From: Gordonia malaquae NBRC 108250
GTDB lineage: Bacteria > Actinomycetota > Actinomycetes > Mycobacteriales > Mycobacteriaceae
Assembly: GCF_000344135.1 (NCBI RefSeq)
Contig: NZ_BAOP01000005.1
Location: 1-64,000 of the forward strand
Direction: 5' to 3'
DNA: 64,000 bases
Positions 1 to 7,711 of the stretch are shown in pieces. The translations under genes were made by a program, and so were the position numbers. The notes beneath the pieces were generated by a model, which saw nothing but the letters and a program-made list of their open reading frames with translations, made no database searches and was not told the origin of the DNA. Each line of letters opens with the position of its first letter. The stretch's first letter is position 1.

Positions 1-22
1 GTACTCCGATTCTCCTTGCTGA

Positions 23-154
23 GACTCGGAACGGAACCCAGGGCGCTTCAACGCACCCCACGTCGTCGCCCTCGTCCGAGCCGGCAAGACCTTCGAGAAA
101 GGCAAACTCGTCGAATCCGACACCCCATCAACATCGCAAGAGGAGGCCGCCTGA
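23..154 (+). pseudogene. 3' remnant of a transposase (partial)
   Basis: A 43-codon open stretch follows an in-frame stop at 20-22 and ends in TGA at 152-154. It contains the string RFNAPHVVALVRAG followed by KTFEKGKLVES, which I recall from C-terminal tails of actinobacterial IS transposases; the family is not certain. The preceding in-frame stop means the visible part is either frameshifted or only a tail. The bases after the stop, up to about 188, probably include the end of the insertion sequence, because the next gene loses its N-terminus exactly here. This is a remnant and not a working gene. Confidence 0.4.
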
Positions 155-155
155 A

Positions 156-608
156 ACAACCTCATCCACAGGTCTTGACAATATCTCCGATACGAAGGCG
201 CCATTTGCACTGACAATTGAGACCGCGCTCCTCGTGGGAGTTATCACGCTGTCGGGCGAGGGGCGGGTGCTCCATGACCTTGGGGGCTGGGCCGTAGTCT
301 GGTACGTCGTTGGCATCCTCCTCTTAGTAGCTAGCGTCCTATGTGCGGCCTGGGTTGTGCGTCCCCGGCTACGGGCCTCCAACCTCGAGGTTGAGGCGCC
401 GGACAACTTTGTCTATTTCGGACACCTGCGGCACCTGACGCCCGAAGCCGTTCAGGATCGGCTCGAGGGCCCGACTCTTCTTCCGGTACTGTCGAAACAG
501 CTCGTGGAGATGAGCAAGATAGCGTGGACAAAGCACCGGCTTGTGCAGTTGTCTATGAGTCTTTCTCCGATTGGCGTTATGGCACTTGGCATATGTGCGA
601 CATGCTGA
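156..608 (+). pseudogene. 5'-truncated Pycsar-type (PycTM, DUF5706-like) membrane effector
   Basis: The frame is open from the window edge to a stop at 608, with no convincing start codon. The recognisable part begins near 189 with DTKAPFALTIETALL, has two hydrophobic segments (about 219-270 and 279-345), then a soluble helix region with NFVYFGHLRHLTPEAV and LSKQLVEMSKIAWTKHRLVQ, and a last hydrophobic helix. This layout and these strings match the PycTM effector family of Pycsar anti-phage systems, where cyclic CMP or UMP triggers membrane disruption. The N-terminal residues before the DTKA motif appear to be replaced by insertion-sequence DNA, and no nucleotide cyclase lies downstream, so this looks like an orphan relic. 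A partner upstream of the window cannot be excluded. Family call from memory of related sequences. Confidence 0.6.
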
Positions 609-874
609 CTTGTGTGAGGCGATGCTCGGTCGTCAGAGCAGAGGGGTTGCCGCTGCATGGGCGCCGCAAGAGATCGATCTACGCCAAATGTTCGCCGAAA
701 GTGACTTGGATGGCCGACCACATGGAGAATCAAAATTGACACGACTCATCGAGGCACGCATGTTCTGTCAGACTTCCGGGGGTAGCGCTGCTAATCTCCG
801 CTGCATCTCGACAACTGTCCTCTCGCGCCAGGAGTGGTGACTCGACGGCAGTGGGACAGCGCGAAGCTACATCT
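609..874. other. Gap with no supported gene
   Basis: About 265 bases between the effector relic and the operator region. Short open frames exist (for example 571-840), but none has a ribosome site, a plausible codon pattern or a recognisable domain. The base composition is visibly less GC-rich than the core genes, in line with an acquired or decayed segment. Confidence 0.5.
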
Positions 875-918
875 AGTTACATAGATCCTTGTAACTTACA
901 TCAGCGTGTATGTAAGTT
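875..918. promoter_or_regulatory. Two overlapping palindromes, probable operator of the next gene
   Basis: AGTTACA at 875-881 pairs with TGTAACT at 890-896, and AACTTACAT at 893-901 pairs perfectly with ATGTAAGTT at 910-918. Both have 8-base spacers and they share the TAACT half site, so the arrangement looks like three regularly spaced half sites. It ends 7 bases before the ATG at 925. This is typical of a negatively autoregulated transcription factor, and the following gene carries winged-helix-like C-terminal segments. A binding protein is inferred, not shown. Confidence 0.6.
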
Positions 919-924
919 CGTGTC

Positions 925-2370
925 ATGATTGACTCCCCTGAAGGTCTGCACGATCTGATCGAGGATCTCCGTCACCAGCAGGGAGACACCACTGACTGCG
1001 AGGTGAAGCGGGGTCGCGACGTCGAGTTGCAGATGCTCCAGGATCGCCAGCGGCAGGCCGCTCTAGACACGACTATGTGGGTGCGCGACGACGTTCGTCA
1101 TGTTCCCGATTCTGGTATCGACGATCTCGACTCGGTCTATGTGGACACGCTGCTGCGAAACGCGCGGAACGCGTCGCCATTCCATCGCGACAAGAGCGAC
1201 GAGGTCCTTCTGCGGAATCTAGGAGTGGTGGCGAAGAACGGGCTTCTGACGGTCGCGGGGGCATATGTTCTCGCCGAGTACCCTCAGCGTTTCCTGCCGT
1301 CGTGGTCCGCAACTGCGGCGGTTCAGCTGCCCACTGGAGCGGGCTCGCGGAACCGCGACTTGCAGCACTTCGAGGGACCACTGCCGGTGATGTTCGCAGA
1401 GATCAGAGACTGGGTGGGACGGAACATGCACACCACGATCGGCTATCGGTCCGACGGTGATGCGGTAGACGAATCCGAACTGCCTTCCGTGACGGTCCGT
1501 GAACTGATCGGCAATGCGCTCGTTCACCGCGATTTGAGTCCGCACTCGCACGGCAAGAGAGTCGAGGTTCGTCTGACCGGAGACCGGCTCACGGTGTCGA
1601 ATCCGGGAGGCCTCCGTGGAATCACCACAGCTCAACTAGGGCACCTCGGCGGCAAGCATGCGGTCAATGAAACTGTCTACGCGTTGTGTCAGAAGTTGAC
1701 GCTTCCCGATGGCGGACGAGTGATCGAAGGCGAGGGTGGAGGTATTCGCGAGGCGCGAGAGCGAATGCGAGCCGCAGGCCTCAAACCGCTGAAATTCCAT
1801 GACTCCGGGGTGTCTTTCACCGCCGTCGTGTCGCGTCGGCGTCTCCTTTCGGATCGTGATCTGAGCTGGTTGACCACGGCGGTGGCCGGACACAGGCTCA
1901 CCGAAGAACAACGAGTCATTCTCGCATCGATGCACCACGGCCAAGAGTGGACGAATCGCATGGTGCGGCAAGAGTTCGATCAGATCGACTCGCGAGAGGC
2001 GACGTCGCTTCTGCAGGATCTCGTCAGCAGAGGTCTCGCTGTTGTCGCAGGCGAACGTGGCGGTGCACGATATCGACTCTCCGGCACGCTGGATCTCTCC
2101 CCGGACGATGTACTCGACGTCGCTGTCGTCTCCGATCAGAGTGAAGCCGCGGCACAACCAGAGTCGAGTCAGCAGAGTGCTGTACCGAACGGCGACGAGG
2201 TGGTCGCTCTACTCAGTGACTCTGCTGCCGGTCTCACGGTGGCCGAACTGATTGCTGCGAGCACCTTGACTGAGCGGCAAGTCCGGTACGCGCTCAGTCA
2301 ACTCAGTGCTGTCGGTGCTGTCTCCGGGCGCGGACATCGGCCGGTGAGGTGGACCGTCGCCTCGCGCTGA
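925..2370 (+). CDS. AlbA/RecG-like ATP-binding putative transcriptional regulator with a shortened AlbA domain
   Basis: A 481-residue protein of the COG2865 type (AlbA_2/Schlafen-like domain plus HATPase_c_4). Residues 186-230 carry the HATPase signature ELIGNALVHRD with N197 and a following VSNPGGL; GEGGGIREARERM near 275 is the family's usual extension. Residues 310-480 look like two winged-helix segments. The N-terminal AlbA domain is unusually short: CEVKRGRD at 25-32 runs almost directly into LQDRQRQAALD at 38-48, where family members normally have roughly 100 more residues. Composition is less GC-rich than in the core genes. The tandem palindrome just upstream suggests autoregulation. 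The biological target is unknown; relatives often sit in defence or mobile islands. Confidence 0.7.
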   Translation: MIDSPEGLHDLIEDLRHQQGDTTDCEVKRGRDVELQMLQDRQRQAALDTTMWVRDDVRHVPDSGIDDLDSVYVDTLLRNARNASPFHRDKSDEVLLRNLGVVAKNGLLTVAGAYVLAEYPQRFLPSWSATAAVQLPTGAGSRNRDLQHFEGPLPVMFAEIRDWVGRNMHTTIGYRSDGDAVDESELPSVTVRELIGNALVHRDLSPHSHGKRVEVRLTGDRLTVSNPGGLRGITTAQLGHLGGKHAVNETVYALCQKLTLPDGGRVIEGEGGGIREARERMRAAGLKPLKFHDSGVSFTAVVSRRRLLSDRDLSWLTTAVAGHRLTEEQRVILASMHHGQEWTNRMVRQEFDQIDSREATSLLQDLVSRGLAVVAGERGGARYRLSGTLDLSPDDVLDVAVVSDQSEAAAQPESSQQSAVPNGDEVVALLSDSAAGLTVAELIAASTLTERQVRYALSQLSAVGAVSGRGHRPVRWTVASR

Positions 2371-2418
2371 TATCTATCTATCGAAGATCGCGGATATGGC
2401 TCGGGCTGAGGGGCTTGG

Positions 2419-3351
2419 TCATGAGGCGCGTTTGAGCTGACCCCTGCGGCCGATGCGTTGCAACACCAGCAGGACTACGACTCCGGCGGCGACGATCCCG
2501 ATCAGATTCACGCTGAGCTGACCGAAAGAGCTCAGCGCGACGTTCCACTTACCGGCGAACATCGCGACGACCGCCAGGCCTGCGGCGGGAACCGTCGTCA
2601 CTGAGATGAACACTCCGACCAGCACGGTGGAGGTGCTGGTGACGAGAGCCAACATTCCCGCCGCTCCCGCCAGCAGTGCTACTACCAGCGAGAACGGCCC
2701 GACCTCGTAGATGAAGTCGAATGCGCGTGCGTTCTCGACATCGCCTGTGCCGATCCACCCGAGGCGTATCCACAGCATGGTGGCCAGTGCAGTGACCACC
2801 ATCGCTACGGGGAACGAGATGGCCAACGTCCGTGCGGCGCTCCGCATGAGCTCGGCGTCTCGTCGGACGATGCCGACCGCCAGCGCTGCCAGCGGCCGGA
2901 ACTCGGGCCCAACGACCATCGCGCCGACAAGGGTGAGCTGAGAGGCTGTCGCCATGCCGACCGCTGACAACAGGAACGCAATCGTCAAGAAGACCATGAA
3001 CACGGGCGTCAGTCGGGCACCTGCGCGCATGTGGGCGAGCAGCTGATCCCACACCACCGCTTCGTCCGAGCGCGTGCGCGATGCGCGGTCAGCTCGGTCC
3101 GCGGCGTCAGAGAGAACGGTGCCGGTGGGCTCGATAGTGATGCTGCCCGTTCTTGCGATGTCCAACTCCGTCAACGCACTCAGGACGTCGTTGGCGCAGC
3201 CGCGTGTCACATCAGCCTCGATGACGTCACCGGCCGGGTCGACCGAGACGCCGACGGCCAGCGTCACGTGTGTGGCGCCGCGTTCCTCGGTGAGTATGCG
3301 CAGAACATGCGATGAGCGGTCACTCGGAGAGGTGACGCGCAGGTGCAACAT
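2419..3351 (-). CDS. DUF389 family multi-pass membrane protein
   Basis: About 310 residues starting at MLHLRVTS, chosen because a GGAGGAG ribosome site lies just upstream; a longer in-frame start at 3468 lacks such a site. The soluble N-terminal 110 residues form the typical regulatory domain, followed by hydrophobic helices with the family string GAMVVGPEFRPLAALAVGI. DUF389 proteins (TIGR00341-like) are inner-membrane proteins of unknown substrate. It is convergent with the AlbA-like gene and separate from the cupin gene, which is read the other way from about 190 bases upstream. Confidence 0.8.
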   Translation of the reverse strand: MLHLRVTSPSDRSSHVLRILTEERGATHVTLAVGVSVDPAGDVIEADVTRGCANDVLSALTELDIARTGSITIEPTGTVLSDAADRADRASRTRSDEAVVWDQLLAHMRAGARLTPVFMVFLTIAFLLSAVGMATASQLTLVGAMVVGPEFRPLAALAVGIVRRDAELMRSAARTLAISFPVAMVVTALATMLWIRLGWIGTGDVENARAFDFIYEVGPFSLVVALLAGAAGMLALVTSTSTVLVGVFISVTTVPAAGLAVVAMFAGKWNVALSSFGQLSVNLIGIVAAGVVVLLVLQRIGRRGQLKRAS

Positions 3352-3537
3352 CGTACGTTCTCCTCCGGTCGGGCGGCGGCGTGACCAGAAGGCACTCCAT
3401 CGCCCGACAATCGTAGCGAGGTCCGGTATCCGGAGGCGGCCGGAGTGGTAGCCGGCGACCGACGTCAACGACCCTCGCCAGGAATGGGCCGTACGCTGGA
3501 CCCGGACTGCGCTTCATCGAGCAAGGAGTGAGATCTC

Positions 3538-3849
3538 GTGCGTTTTTATGCCTCCGCCGAATTCACCGCCGATCGTCCGTGGGGTGCGCTCGACCTTGCG
3601 GACATCGGTTCTGCCACGGTCCGGTTGCATTGGACCGATCAGCCGTATGTGTGGCATGTGAACGACGGACCCGAGGTATTCGTTGTCCTCGACGGCGCGG
3701 TGGAAATGCATTACCGGGTGGACGGCGACGAGCATGTCGAACGGCTGACTCCGGGAACGGTGTGCTGCGTCGAGGTCGGAGACGAGCACATCGCGCATCC
3801 CGCACCGGAAGCGCGGATTCTTGTGGTCGAGCAGGCAGGTAGCGTCTGA
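3538..3849 (+). CDS. Small cupin-domain protein
   Basis: A 103-residue protein starting at GTG with AAGGAG about 10 bases upstream. It is a single beta-barrel cupin: HVNDGPEVFVVLDGAVEMHYRV matches cupin motif 1, though with few metal-ligand histidines (H38 position region), and LTPGTVCCVEVGDEHIAHP matches motif 2. Members of this group are often sugar or small-molecule binding or of unknown role. It stands alone, divergent from the DUF389 gene, and its substrate cannot be told from the sequence. Confidence 0.7.
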   Translation: MRFYASAEFTADRPWGALDLADIGSATVRLHWTDQPYVWHVNDGPEVFVVLDGAVEMHYRVDGDEHVERLTPGTVCCVEVGDEHIAHPAPEARILVVEQAGSV

Positions 3850-3895
3850 GCGTCGCTTACCGCATCGATGAGCCAATGTGCGGGTCGCCCGGGGA

Positions 3896-4258
3896 TCAGT
3901 CCGCAGTGGGAGTGCCGTCTGGGTCCTGCTTATCGCGCAGTTCGCGGCCCTTGCGGCGCTGTTCTTCCGCTCGTTCGCGGATCGATCGGAGGAACTCCTC
4001 GTCGTCGTCCGGGTTGGACGGCGCCGACCTGCCCGGCCGTTCGTACTCGGGGTAACCCGTGGTCCGGGCGGCTGCGGGGGCGCCTTCCGGGCGGCCGACG
4101 AGGAACCACACGAGGGAACCGACGAGCGGCAGCAGGATCACGATGATGAGCCACGCGATCTTCGGCAGATGCCGGACGCGGTACTCCTCGGCCACGACGA
4201 CGTCGATGAGCGCTATCGCCCAGACCACCAGCACGATCAGACCGAAGTACGGCACCAC
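3896..4258 (-). CDS. PLDc_N-domain small membrane protein
   Basis: About 120 residues from tandem GTG codons (4258 or 4255). Two hydrophobic helices (FGLIVLVVWAIALIDVV and IAWLIIVILLPLVGSLVWFLVGRP) form the PLDc_N/phospholipase-D-nuclease N-terminal domain seen in many small actinobacterial proteins. The C-terminal half is a charged, Arg/Glu-rich cytoplasmic tail. No catalytic HKD motif is present, so it is not a phospholipase. A longer open frame upstream to 4510 is not hydrophobic and is unlikely to be translated. The 220 bases between it and the next gene show nothing else. Confidence 0.7.
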   Translation of the reverse strand: MVPYFGLIVLVVWAIALIDVVVAEEYRVRHLPKIAWLIIVILLPLVGSLVWFLVGRPEGAPAAARTTGYPEYERPGRSAPSNPDDDEEFLRSIRERAEEQRRKGRELRDKQDPDGTPTAD

Positions 4259-4478
4259 ACACCCCCAGAAGAGACTCTCCCGTCCGATAGTGCCACGTAT
4301 GCCGGGAACAGGGCGACTCCTGCGCTCACCACGGCGTGGTTCTCCCACCCAGCAGGACCACGCATGGATGTCGACTCGGTGCGTGCGATGCTCGAGGAAA
4401 CAGTCCGCGATCGGGGAGTGAGTACATGTCCGACCTTGTCCGCCATGATTCGTCAGCGTCGATTCTCGGAGCGATCTG

Positions 4479-5360
4479 ATGTTCGTCGGTCTCGGTCTCC
4501 CCGTTGTCACCGCCTATCCGCCGACCACACAAGTCTGGGAGGCCGGTTCGGGCATCGCCGAGTTGGCGACTGTGACGAAAGCTGCTGACCAACTCGGTTA
4601 TCACCACGTGACGTGCAGTGAACACGTGGCGGTGCCGGTCGACGTCGCCGCCGAACGGGGCGGCGTCTATTGGGATCCGCTCGCGACGTTCGGATATCTG
4701 GCCGCAGTCACCGACCGCATTCGATTCGCCACCAGCGTGTTGGTCCTCGGTTATCACCATCCGCTCGAGGTCGCGAAACGCTACGGCACCCTCGACCAGG
4801 TGTCCGGTGGACGACTGGTCCTCGGCGTCGGCGTCGGCAGCCTGCGCGAGGAGTTCGAGCTCCTTGACATGCCCTTCGACGACCGCGGCGCCCGTGCCGA
4901 CGATGCGCTCGCGGCAATCCGGTCGGCGTTCTCCACCGGTACCCCGACGCACGACGGTCCGTTCTACGCGTACGACGACGTGATGGTGGAGCCGCACGCC
5001 GTGCAGGACTCGGTCCCGGTCTGGGTCGGTGGACGCACCCGTCGGGCGCTCCGCCGAGCTGTTGACCTGGGTGACGGGTTCAGCCCGTTCGCCTTGACGC
5101 CGGAGCAGGTGTCCCAGATGCTGTCGAGCGTCGACCTTCCCGATGGTTTCGACGTCGTCCTCACGAGCGGACTGCTCGATCCGCTCGGTGATCCCGAGGA
5201 CACCCGCCGCCGGTTGGAGAGTCTGCGCGATGCGGGAGCGACGATCATCACGGCGTCGCTCACCGCATCGAGCCTCGCGCACTACACCGATCAGCTCGCC
5301 GAGCTACGGGCCGTCGCCGAATCGACCGGTGCGTGCTTCGACGCGCCTACAGCGCCTTGA
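4479..5360 (+). CDS. LLM-class F420-dependent oxidoreductase
   Basis: A 293-residue luciferase-like TIM-barrel protein with an ATG at 4479. The N-terminal MFVGLGLPV, the SEHVAVP stretch, IRFATSVLVLGYHHPLEVAKRY, SGGRLVLGVGVGSLREEFELL and VPVWVGGRTRRALRRAVDLGDGF strings are those of the TIGR03619-type F420-dependent family abundant in mycobacteria and Gordonia. It should reduce or oxidise a small organic substrate with coenzyme F420; the substrate is not evident. Its last 14 bases overlap the end of the convergent SnoaL-like gene. Confidence 0.8.
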   Translation: MFVGLGLPVVTAYPPTTQVWEAGSGIAELATVTKAADQLGYHHVTCSEHVAVPVDVAAERGGVYWDPLATFGYLAAVTDRIRFATSVLVLGYHHPLEVAKRYGTLDQVSGGRLVLGVGVGSLREEFELLDMPFDDRGARADDALAAIRSAFSTGTPTHDGPFYAYDDVMVEPHAVQDSVPVWVGGRTRRALRRAVDLGDGFSPFALTPEQVSQMLSSVDLPDGFDVVLTSGLLDPLGDPEDTRRRLESLRDAGATIITASLTASSLAHYTDQLAELRAVAESTGACFDAPTAP

Positions 5361-5862
5361 CGTAGTCGAAGTAGTTCGGAGTCGTGTCTTCGCGGAGGCG
5401 ACTGAGCCGGCGGTAGCTGATCAGCCAGCGACCGTTCTCCTTGCGGTACTCCTCGTGGTAGTGGCCATATCCGTGGAGATGCTCCTCGTGATCGCCGTTG
5501 GTCCACCAGAGCTTGTCCTCCATCGCCCAGATGCCGCGGGCGGTGGTGTCCGACGTCAGTTCGATCTCCGGCATGTGGCCGTGATGCACCGTCGTCACTT
5601 TGACGTCGCCGTCGAGGAAGCTGCTGATCGCGGCGGTCAACTTGTCCTTTCCGACGATGCGATTCGACGTGTCACCGGTTTTCGGCTGCTTGTCGGCCGG
5701 CAGCCCTCCCCAGGTCTCGGAGACCACATCGTCGGTGTGCAGCGTCGGATAGATCTCCCACTGCTTGTTGTCCATGCAGCGGAGTCGGGCGCAGAACGCC
5801 CGCTTGATCTCCTCGATTGCCATGAGCTGGTCGGCGGTGCTGAGAGTGAGTTGAGCAGTCAT
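5347..5862 (-). CDS. SnoaL-like/NTF2-superfamily protein
   Basis: A 171-residue protein starting at MTAQLTLS. IEEIKRAFCARLRCMDNKQWE is the usual opening helix of SnoaL_4-type domains, followed by the DDVV, VTTVHHGHMPEIELTS, GIWAMEDKLWW and GYGHYHEEYRKENGRWLIS strands. Members act as small cyclases, isomerases or dehydratases, including in steroid and aromatic catabolism; H and D residues in the pocket are present, but the substrate is unknown. It is convergent with, and overlaps by 14 bases, the F420-type oxidoreductase gene. Confidence 0.75.
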   Translation of the reverse strand: MTAQLTLSTADQLMAIEEIKRAFCARLRCMDNKQWEIYPTLHTDDVVSETWGGLPADKQPKTGDTSNRIVGKDKLTAAISSFLDGDVKVTTVHHGHMPEIELTSDTTARGIWAMEDKLWWTNGDHEEHLHGYGHYHEEYRKENGRWLISYRRLSRLREDTTPNYFDYVKAL

Positions 5863-5977
5863 GGTTTCAACGTGGCAGTGGTGGCTTGCTGCAACAAGCA
5901 GTAGTTCCATTCACTGGAAGCGGGCTGAGATGGAGTCCGGAGTCCTGCGAGCATGGCGGTGTCCCCGCCTGACCAGC

Positions 5978-7486
5978 TCAGGCGGGGTTCCGCACCACGT
6001 CGACCCCGGGTGGGGCCGGCGGTCCCGGTGGTGGTGCCGGGATCCGGCAGGAGAGCCACTTCTCGACAGCCGATCCGGACTGGGTTGCCCGGATGGCCGG
6101 GAGGAGCTTTTCCGGCTGGAGCGAGTGGTTGACTTTCCACGGCTGGTTCGAGCCGGTGGGCCGCCATCCGACCCGGCCCTTGAACGGGCCAGAGGTGAGG
6201 ACGGTGGTCTCCCATCCGCCGAGTGTCGTCGCAACACTCCGGTTGTGAGGACCGCAGGCCCCACCCAAATGATCGATATCGGTGGGTCCACCGTCTTGCC
6301 AGTCAGGCATGTGATGCGCCTGCGTCCGTGACCACGGGGTGGTGCATCCGGGTGCGGTGCATCCGCGGTCCCGACCGAACAACGCGAGCCGCTGAGCCAG
6401 CGATGCCAGACGCTTGCCGCGACCCAGGAACAGGATCTGCGAGGACTGATCCTCGAACACTTCAAGCCACGGCGTCGCATCGGCGGCGATGTCGACCAGA
6501 TCGGCCACGGGCAGACGGGTGCCAGTCGCGGTGACCGCGACACCCGCGCGGTCTTCTAGGTCCTCGAGCGAGGCCGTCACGACCAGGTGGGCGGGGAGGG
6601 CGACGGAGTCGCCGAGCGCGCCGTTCGCCAAAAGGTGGTCGAGCATCGCTTCGAGCGCGTCGTGGTTGCGCTGGGACTGCGACCGCACGTCGCGCTCACG
6701 CGCGGCGGCGAGAGCTTCCGCATCTGCACCGTAGGCCGCGCCGCGGGGTGATTCCGGGTCGTCCGGGTTGTTCATCCCTGGCTCTGCCCAGAGGGTGAGG
6801 ATTGCTTCGAGTTTTGCTCGAAGCGACGGCGACAGTTGCGCCCGGATCTTGGACATCAGCCGCTTGTCCTGCGGTTGGATCGCAAATCCGCGGGTGCGTG
6901 CGCGGTCTGCGTCGTCGGTCAGCGACCCGTCGGGGTCGAGGTGTGCCAGGATGCGGCGGCCGACTTCCCGGGTCCCCTCCGGGGTCAACTGCCGGGACAG
7001 TTCGGCGAGCTCCTGCTCAGCACGGGCCTTGTCTTCGGCGGGGATGGCGGCGGGGATCTCGTCGATCACGGCGACGATCTCATTGACGTGGTCGACCGAC
7101 AGGTCGCCATCGGCAACGGCGATGGCGGTGGCCGGCAGGGTCGGGTCGAGCTGATCGCCGGAGTAGTTGTACATCGAGGTGAGTGCCAATGCTGCGGCGA
7201 CGCGGCGCTTGCTGGCGCCGAGGCCCAGGCGCAGGGTGGCGGTGAGGTACTTGCCCGGCGTCTGGACGCCGGCTTTGCGGTTGGCGCCGCGGGTGGACAC
7301 CTCCGCGTACAGGCGGGCGCCGATGCCGTCGGACCGGCGATTGGAACGTTCGAAGACCTCGGACATGTCGAGCACGTCGTCGTCGGTCATCGGAGTCAGT
7401 GACACCGCGGACAGTTTCACTGATACTGCGTCTTGCAGGCGGGCGAGCTCTAGAGGCGAATCGGGGAGGTCGAAGGTGGTGGTCAT
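5978..7486 (-). CDS. DUF222/13E12-repeat family HNH endonuclease-like protein
   Basis: About 502 residues, with the start at MTTTFDLPD placed by a strong AAAGGAGGCG ribosome site; an upstream in-frame start at 7555 lacks one. The N-terminal 300 residues are the DUF222 helical domain (13E12 repeat family, present in many copies in mycobacterial relatives). The C-terminal HNH nuclease part has RDRGCTAPGC, the HH of TQAHHMPDWQDGGPTDIDHL and the final PHN, so the zinc and catalytic residues look intact. These genes behave as selfish or repeat-like elements with no proven cellular role. It stands alone between the SnoaL-like gene and the MMPL gene. Confidence 0.85.
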   Translation of the reverse strand: MTTTFDLPDSPLELARLQDAVSVKLSAVSLTPMTDDDVLDMSEVFERSNRRSDGIGARLYAEVSTRGANRKAGVQTPGKYLTATLRLGLGASKRRVAAALALTSMYNYSGDQLDPTLPATAIAVADGDLSVDHVNEIVAVIDEIPAAIPAEDKARAEQELAELSRQLTPEGTREVGRRILAHLDPDGSLTDDADRARTRGFAIQPQDKRLMSKIRAQLSPSLRAKLEAILTLWAEPGMNNPDDPESPRGAAYGADAEALAAARERDVRSQSQRNHDALEAMLDHLLANGALGDSVALPAHLVVTASLEDLEDRAGVAVTATGTRLPVADLVDIAADATPWLEVFEDQSSQILFLGRGKRLASLAQRLALFGRDRGCTAPGCTTPWSRTQAHHMPDWQDGGPTDIDHLGGACGPHNRSVATTLGGWETTVLTSGPFKGRVGWRPTGSNQPWKVNHSLQPEKLLPAIRATQSGSAVEKWLSCRIPAPPPGPPAPPGVDVVRNPA

Positions 7487-7600
7487 GGGGTTCGCCTCCT
7501 TTCGATCCGCCCTGTTTGTTATCTCCAATATACAGGAGCGTGTCTGATCACACAATACTTTCGCCTGTGTGTTCTATGGGATTGCTGTATGTGCGGACGC

Positions 7601-7659
7601 TTCGACTCGCTTCGCGGGTCTTGAGCGAGCCTGCGAGACGAAAGGCGCTCAACGAGCAG
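7601..7659. repeat. Intergenic repeat, copy A (TTCGACTCGCTTCGC family)
   Basis: TTCGACTCGCTTCGC at 7601-7615 is identical to 34181-34195, and CGCTCAACGAGCAG at 7646-7659 matches the end of the second copy with one change. Within copy A, TTCGACTCGC and GCGAGACGAA (7633-7642) form an imperfect hairpin. It lies in the 225-base gap between the HNH gene and the MMPL gene and is probably one member of a dispersed genomic repeat family. Confidence 0.6.
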
Positions 7660-7711
7660 GGGGAGGCGCCGTCGCTCAACGATGAGGACGGTTGGGCTCC
7701 GGAGCCATGTC

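Noticed and set aside
175-180. TTGACA as a promoter element
   Set aside because: No -10-like sequence at a suitable distance, and it lies within the likely end of the insertion sequence.
3538-3849. Cupin as a transcription factor or toxin component
   Set aside because: Single barrel domain only, with no DNA-binding helix and no partner gene.
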